Source: VFJZ01 sp038321545 (lineage in GTDB: Bacteria; Actinomycetota; Thermoleophilia; Gaiellales; F1-60-MAGs149). Taken from it: a stretch of 9,080 nucleotides of DNA. Below, piece after piece: positions 4,710 through 9,080 of this stretch; within the stretch, counting starts at the first letter, position 1, and each line of letters starts with the position of its first letter. Where the stretch lies: the NCBI GenBank assembly GCA_038321545.1, contig JBBQFB010000163.1, positions 1-9,080 of the forward strand, given 5' to 3'. The notes under the pieces were generated by a model that was given only the letters and a program-made list of their open reading frames with translations, did not search any database and was not told the DNA's origin. A program made the translations under genes and the position numbers.

Positions 4710-6761
4710 GTGCGCACGACCCACGTCGGAGCCTGCCCGCTGGACTGCCCTGACACCTGTTCCTGGGTGCTGGAGGCCGAGAACGGTCGCGTGGTCTCGA
4801 TTCGCGGCAACAAGGCGCAGCCGTTCACGCACGGCGCCCTGTGCGGCAAGGTCAACCGGTACCTCGACCACCTGAACGGCGACCGGCTGCTCCATCCGAT
4901 GGTGCGCACCGGCGCGAAGGGAGAGGGTTCGTTCGCGCGCGTCAGCTGGGACGAGGCCCTCGACCGCGTCGCCGACGGGCTCCGGCAGTCGATCGACCGG
5001 CACGGGGCCGAGTCGATCCTGCCGTTCTTCTTCGCCGGCTCGATGGGGCTGATCCAGTCGTTCGGCATGCCGCAGCGCATCCTCTACGCGCTCGGCACCT
5101 CGAGGCTCGAGACGACGATCTGCACGGCCGCGTGGCGGGCCGGCGCGAAGGCCACGATCGGCGGCCAGGTCTGCATCGACCCGGAGACGCTGCCGGCGTC
5201 ACGGCTGATCGTGATCTGGGGCGCAAACCCGCTGTCCACCGGCATGCACATCTGGAAGTACGTCACCGAGGCCCGGGCCGCCGGCGCGCACGTGGTCTGC
5301 ATCGACCCGCTCCGCTCGCCCACGGCTGAGCGCTGCGACGAGCACCTCGCGCCGCGGCCCGGCACCGATGCCGCGCTCGCGCTCGGGCTGATGCGCGTGA
5401 TCCGCGACGCGGGCGGCGCCGACGAGGAGTGGCTCGCCGCGCACACCGTCGGCTGGCCCGAGCTCGCCGCGCGGCTGGACGAGTGGCCGGTCGACCGGGC
5501 GGCCGAGATCTGCGGCCTGCCGGTGGACGTGGTCGTGGCGCTCGGCGAGCGGCTCGCGTCGACGCGGCCCTCGACGATCATGATCGGCCTCGGGCTGCAG
5601 CGACATGGCGGTGCCGGCTCGGCGGTGCGCGCGATCATGGCGATCCCTGCCGTGACCGGCGACTGGCGGCACGTCGGCGGCGGCCTCGCCGGTATGACCG
5701 GTGGCCACTTCCCGACGCTGTCGGCGTACGCCGGTGCACGGGCGGCCGGCATCACCTACCCGCAGGCCCGCGTCATCAACATGTCGCGCCTCGGTCAGGC
5801 GCTGCACGAGCTGGACGACCCGCCGGTCTCGTCGCTCGTGATCTTCAACTGCAACCCGGCTGCAACCTCGCCCGACGCCCGGCGGGTGCGCGCCGGCATG
5901 CTCCGGGACGACCTGTTCACCGTCGTGCTCGAGCAGCGGATGACCGACACCGCCGACCTCGCCGACATCGTCCTGCCGGCCACGATGCAGCCCGAGCACG
6001 CCGACCTGCACGACTCGTACGGCCACCTGTATCTGTCGTGGAACGAGCCGGCCGTGCCCGCCCCGGGCGAGTGCCTGCCGAACGCCGAGATCTTCCGGCG
6101 GATCGGTGCGCGGATGGGCCTCGACCACCCGGCGCTGCAGCTCTCCGACGTCGCCTTCGGCGAGGAGCTGCTCGCACAGGCCGGGACGAGCCTCGAGGAG
6201 ATCCGGCGGGAGGGCTTCCTGCGGATCGGGCCGCCGCGCGACTCGGCGCCGTTCGCCGCGGGCGGGTTCCCGACCGCCAGCGGGCGCGTCGAGCTGTACT
6301 CGCAGGCCCTCGTCGATGCCGGGCGCGACGGGCTGCCGACGTACGAGCAGCCGCACGAGGCGGTCGACGACGAGCTGGCCGAGCGGTTCCCGCTGGTGCT
6401 GCTCGCACCGGCCGGCCGGTTCTTCCTCAACTCGACGTTCGCCCAGCTCGACTGGCACCGCGGCAAGATGGGCAGCCCGACGATCTGGCTCCACCCGGCC
6501 GACGCGGCGATGCGCGGCCTGGTCGAGGGCGACACCGTCCGCTGCCACAACGATCGCGGCGCCTGGACGGCCTCGCTCGCCGTCACCGACGCCACACGGC
6601 CGGGCGTGTGCTTCACACTCAAGACGCAGTGGCCGAAGCTGTCGCCCGACGGTGAGAACGTGAACGCGTGCACGCCGGAGCGGGACACCGATCTCGGCGG
6701 CGGCCCGACCTTCCACGACAACCGCGTCGAGGTCTCGGCCCTGGTGTCGGCAGCTAGCTGA
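4710..6761 (+). CDS. Molybdopterin (bis-MGD) oxidoreductase, catalytic subunit with 4Fe-4S motif
   Basis: This 683-residue protein belongs to the DMSO reductase superfamily. Cys9, Cys13, Cys17 and Cys45 (GACPLDCPDTC … GALCGK) form the N-terminal 4Fe-4S motif with C-x3-C-x3-C-x27-C spacing. Cofactor-contact segments follow: WGANPLST (170–177), CIDPLRSPTAERCD (197–210), RPGTDAALALG (216–226) and TADLADIVLPATMQPEHAD (414–432). The C-terminal MopB-type domain spans about 555–675 (GRFFLNSTFAQ, HPADAAMRGLVEGDTV). Cys138, in ETTICTAAWRAG, lies where the protein-derived molybdenum ligand is expected, so Cys ligation is inferred. There is no Tat signal, so the enzyme is probably cytoplasmic. No electron-transfer or membrane-anchor subunit gene is adjacent, and the substrate cannot be assigned. 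The GTG start gives the conserved N-terminus VRTTHVGACPLDCPDTC. Its stop overlaps the convergent anti-sigma gene by 8 bp. Formate, thiosulfate/polysulfide or unknown substrates are all possible. Confidence 0.9.
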   Translation: MRTTHVGACPLDCPDTCSWVLEAENGRVVSIRGNKAQPFTHGALCGKVNRYLDHLNGDRLLHPMVRTGAKGEGSFARVSWDEALDRVADGLRQSIDRHGAESILPFFFAGSMGLIQSFGMPQRILYALGTSRLETTICTAAWRAGAKATIGGQVCIDPETLPASRLIVIWGANPLSTGMHIWKYVTEARAAGAHVVCIDPLRSPTAERCDEHLAPRPGTDAALALGLMRVIRDAGGADEEWLAAHTVGWPELAARLDEWPVDRAAEICGLPVDVVVALGERLASTRPSTIMIGLGLQRHGGAGSAVRAIMAIPAVTGDWRHVGGGLAGMTGGHFPTLSAYAGARAAGITYPQARVINMSRLGQALHELDDPPVSSLVIFNCNPAATSPDARRVRAGMLRDDLFTVVLEQRMTDTADLADIVLPATMQPEHADLHDSYGHLYLSWNEPAVPAPGECLPNAEIFRRIGARMGLDHPALQLSDVAFGEELLAQAGTSLEEIRREGFLRIGPPRDSAPFAAGGFPTASGRVELYSQALVDAGRDGLPTYEQPHEAVDDELAERFPLVLLAPAGRFFLNSTFAQLDWHRGKMGSPTIWLHPADAAMRGLVEGDTVRCHNDRGAWTASLAVTDATRPGVCFTLKTQWPKLSPDGENVNACTPERDTDLGGGPTFHDNRVEVSALVSAAS

Positions 6762-7524
6762 GCCCGCCGGACAGCGCGACCGTGCCGGTCGGGCCGGCGT
6801 GCTGCGTGCCATCGTCCGGCTCGGGCGTGATCGCCACGGTCGCCGACGGGTCGAGCGGCTGCTGCAGCTCGGCGACGTTCTCGTCGCCACCGCGCATCAG
6901 TCCGACCGACACCGGCGTGCCGCCGGCCGGGATCGACCAGATCTCCCACACCTTGCCGGGCGGGGCCGGCAACAGGTCGGCGATGATCAGCGGCTTGCGG
7001 TCGGCGGCCAGCACGACGGCGCCGCCGCCCGATCCTCCCGCTCCCGAGAGCGAGACGACACGGGCACCGGGCGCAGCCAGCGCCTGGCTGACCAGCGCCG
7101 AGGCGTCGCGCTGCGACGCCAGGTCGCTCGCGCGGTTGCGCTCGGACACGAACAGCACGCCGAAGAGGACGGCGGCCAGCGCGAACGCGCCCGCGAAGTT
7201 GCGCGACGGCGTGAAGATCTCGGAGAACCGGCGCCGCTGCCGCTTCACGGCCGGAGCCGCAACGGGGGCGGCCGACTCCTGCGGCGTCGCCCGAGCGGCG
7301 GCCAGGATGCGGTCGCGCAGGTCGGCGGGGGGCTCGGCGCCCGGCACGCTCATCGCGAGGGCGGCGGCGGTCTCGATCGCCTCGTCGAAGGCGGCCCGGC
7401 ACGCCGCGCAGCCGGCGAGGTGCTCCTGCACGGCGACGGCCTCGTCGGGTTCCAGCGCGTCCAGCGCGTGGACCGTGACGAGCATCTCGAGTTCCTCGTG
7501 GGTGTAGGGGCCTGCGTCGTCCAT
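6754..7524 (-). CDS. RskA-like anti-sigma factor, membrane-anchored with zinc-binding N-terminus
   Basis: This 256-residue protein has the architecture of RskA-type anti-sigma factors, which hold an ECF sigma factor at the membrane until released. The N-terminal part (1–70) contains the anti-sigma zinc-finger signature H35-x3-C39-x2-C42 (EHLAGCAAC), preceded by HALDALEPDEA. A basic linker (KRQRRRF, 94–100) precedes one transmembrane segment (about 109–127), giving a cytoplasm-in N-terminus by the positive-inside rule. The extracytoplasmic C-terminal domain (about 140–256) has RskA hallmarks: LLPAPPGKVWEIWSIPAGGTPVSVG (184–208), VAITPEPDDGT (229–239) and PTGTVALSGGL (245–255). The ATG at 7522–7524 is 6 nt after the stop of the ECF sigma gene, so the two are co-transcribed and are surely partners. 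The signal sensed is unknown. The TAG stop lies in a palindromic AGCTAGCT shared with the end of the convergent molybdoenzyme gene. Confidence 0.92.
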   Translation of the reverse strand: MDDAGPYTHEELEMLVTVHALDALEPDEAVAVQEHLAGCAACRAAFDEAIETAAALAMSVPGAEPPADLRDRILAAARATPQESAAPVAAPAVKRQRRRFSEIFTPSRNFAGAFALAAVLFGVLFVSERNRASDLASQRDASALVSQALAAPGARVVSLSGAGGSGGGAVVLAADRKPLIIADLLPAPPGKVWEIWSIPAGGTPVSVGLMRGGDENVAELQQPLDPSATVAITPEPDDGTQHAGPTGTVALSGGLS

Positions 7525-7530
7525 ACGCTC

Positions 7531-8088
7531 TCAGTCTGCCCCGTTCTCGGCCAGGAGCACGCGGAGGCGGGCGAGGGCCGCGTGCGTGCGTGACTTGATC
7601 GTGCCCAGCGGCTCGCCCAGCCGTTCGGACAGCTCGGACTGCGTGAGCCCGTCGAAGTAGGCCAGTACCAGCACCTCGCGCTGCGGAGCCGACAGATGGT
7701 CGAGCGCGACATCGATGCGGCGCCGCTCGAAGCCGTCCATGACGACCCGGGAGGTATCGTCGGCCGCGACCACCTCCGGCACCTCGGCGGTCGGGTTCGC
7801 GGGTCGTGCCTCCTCGCGCCGCACCAGGTCGACCGCCTTGTGGTGCACGAGCGAGAGCAACCACGTGGAGGCCTTCGCGCGCGCCGCGTCGAACCTCGCG
7901 GCGCCGCGCCAGGCAGCGAGGAATCCCTCCTGCACCGCGTCCTCGGCAAGTGAGGCATCGCGCACGATCCGGAGGGCCAGCCCGTACGCCGACCGGCCGT
8001 ACCGGTCGTAGAGCGTCGCGAGCGCGCCGTCGTCGCCCGCCGCGCAGCGAGCAATCAGGCTTGCGTCCGAGAGCTCGCCGGCGACCAT
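7531..8088 (-). CDS. RNA polymerase ECF sigma factor (SigK-like)
   Basis: This 185-residue ECF sigma factor directs RNA polymerase to a stress or envelope regulon. Region 2 (about 10–95) includes LIARCAAGDDGALATLYDRYG, the core-binding and -10-melting segment LAEDAVQEGFLAAWRGAARFD (47–67), and ASTWLLSLVHHKAVDLVRREEAR (73–95). Region 4 (about 125–180) has the -35-binding helix-turn-helix LSAPQREVLVLAYFDGLTQSELSERLGEPLGTIKSRTHAALARLR. STWLL…H.KAVDLVRR and an RskA-like partner downstream resemble the SigK group. I chose the ATG at 8086–8088, which begins MVAGELSDASLIARC as in aligned ECF factors. A GTG at 8158–8160 would add 24 residues of unusual sequence, but lies 6 nt after an ECF-like -10 and cannot be excluded. 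The operon's own promoter may be recognised by this sigma factor (see 8167–8195). Confidence 0.92.
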   Translation of the reverse strand: MVAGELSDASLIARCAAGDDGALATLYDRYGRSAYGLALRIVRDASLAEDAVQEGFLAAWRGAARFDAARAKASTWLLSLVHHKAVDLVRREEARPANPTAEVPEVVAADDTSRVVMDGFERRRIDVALDHLSAPQREVLVLAYFDGLTQSELSERLGEPLGTIKSRTHAALARLRVLLAENGAD

Positions 8089-8166
8089 CCAGGACGGAAT
8101 GGTACCGGACGCGCGCCCGGCGCGAGGGACCCCGAGCTGGGGCGAGATGATCGCGTGCACGGCCTC

Positions 8167-8195
8167 TATTCGTGCGAAAGCCGCCCGCGGTTCAC
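8167..8195 (-). promoter_or_regulatory. Candidate ECF-type promoter of the sigma/anti-sigma operon
   Basis: Read on the minus strand, GTGAAC (8195–8190) is separated by 17 nt from CGAATA (8172–8167). The GAAC core is usual in ECF -35 elements, and a CGAAT-like -10 has been described for SigK promoters, whose known -35 differs. The predicted start falls near 8160–8161, at the alternative GTG of the sigma gene. Such autoregulated promoters are common for ECF sigma/anti-sigma operons, but this one rests on motif inspection only. Confidence 0.35.
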
Positions 8196-8239
8196 TGCGT
8201 GCCAGCGGAGTGCGGCACCAGGGCCGATCACAATCCGCG

Positions 8240-8248
8240 TGCTAGGAT
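8240..8248 (+). promoter_or_regulatory. Predicted extended -10 promoter for ftsH
   Basis: TGCTAGGAT is an extended -10 (TGn followed by TAGGAT). It would start transcription near 8255, leaving a leader of about 49 nt before the ftsH GTG. No convincing -35 is seen 17 nt upstream, which is acceptable for extended -10 promoters. It lies in the 215-bp region shared with the divergent sigma operon (8089–8303); no other gene or RNA is evident there. Confidence 0.4.
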
Positions 8249-8260
8249 CCGACCACGTTC

Positions 8261-8278
8261 GGCGGCCGTCCGGCCGCC
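8261..8278 (+). other. Perfect GC-rich hairpin in the ftsH leader
   Basis: GGCGGCCG (8261–8268) and CGGCCGCC (8271–8278) are exact inverted repeats around a TC centre. In RNA they would form a stem of about 7 bp with a 4-nt loop only a few bases from the predicted 5' end of the ftsH transcript. A weaker ACCCT/AGGGT pair (8285–8289 with 8297–8301) follows and covers the purine-rich stretch before the GTG. There is no U-tract, so it is not an intrinsic terminator. Confidence 0.5.
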
Positions 8279-8303
8279 TCTTCCACCCTACGGGGCAGGG
8301 TTA

Positions 8304-9080
<777 letters not shown>

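Noticed and set aside
5199..7864. Long open frames on the minus strand antisense to the molybdoenzyme (563 and 689 codons)
   Set aside because: Their translations are low-complexity, Arg/Ala/Pro-rich and lack domains. They are antisense shadows caused by high GC and few stop codons, over a gene with clear family motifs.
8089..8303. tRNA, small RNA or attachment site in the longest non-coding stretch
   Set aside because: No cloverleaf, CCA end, long direct repeat or integrase gene is visible. Only promoter-like motifs and the leader hairpins can be supported.

Overview
The window is very GC-rich (roughly 70% or more by eye) and almost fully coding, with many GTG starts, 4-bp start/stop overlaps and G/C-ending codons. 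It carries an RskA-type anti-sigma factor, the tilS–hpt pair typical of Gram-positive bacteria, and a short single-core TilS with the actinobacterial-style GHT motif. Together these suggest a member of the Actinomycetota, perhaps a deep-branching soil lineage such as Thermoleophilia. That placement is inferred from gene types and composition, not from a marker search.

Left part (1–2716). A fibronectin-III-like protein on the + strand is truncated at the window start. It converges on a three-gene minus-strand operon running btpA-like → enoyl-CoA hydratase → macro-domain protein. The operon genes are tightly packed: a 4-bp GTGA overlap, then a 4-bp gap. The first 37 bases of the window exactly repeat bases 744–780, inside the macro-domain gene, which makes the 5' end of the first gene suspect.

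Middle part (2762–6761). A 45-bp divergent promoter region separates the btpA operon from a plus-strand series: a small unrecognised helical protein, translationally coupled tilS (tRNA-Ile lysidine synthetase), hpt (hypoxanthine phosphoribosyltransferase), and a large stand-alone molybdopterin oxidoreductase with an N-terminal 4Fe-4S cluster motif.

Right part (6754–9080). A minus-strand pair, an ECF sigma factor followed by its membrane-anchored RskA-like anti-sigma factor, converges on the molybdoenzyme gene. It diverges from ftsH, which the window end cuts just before Walker B. In many Gram-positive genomes tilS, hpt and ftsH lie close together. Here the molybdoenzyme and the sigma/anti-sigma pair (about 3.6 kb) sit between hpt and ftsH.

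Several starts (btpA-like, the molybdoenzyme, possibly hpt and the sigma factor) lie 6–8 nt after a -10-like hexamer and have no clear ribosome binding site. This suggests leaderless transcription is common in this organism. No tRNA, rRNA, CRISPR array, insertion sequence or convincing intrinsic terminator was seen. No stretch over 300 bases lacks a gene; the longest is the 215-bp sigma/ftsH divergent region, described below.
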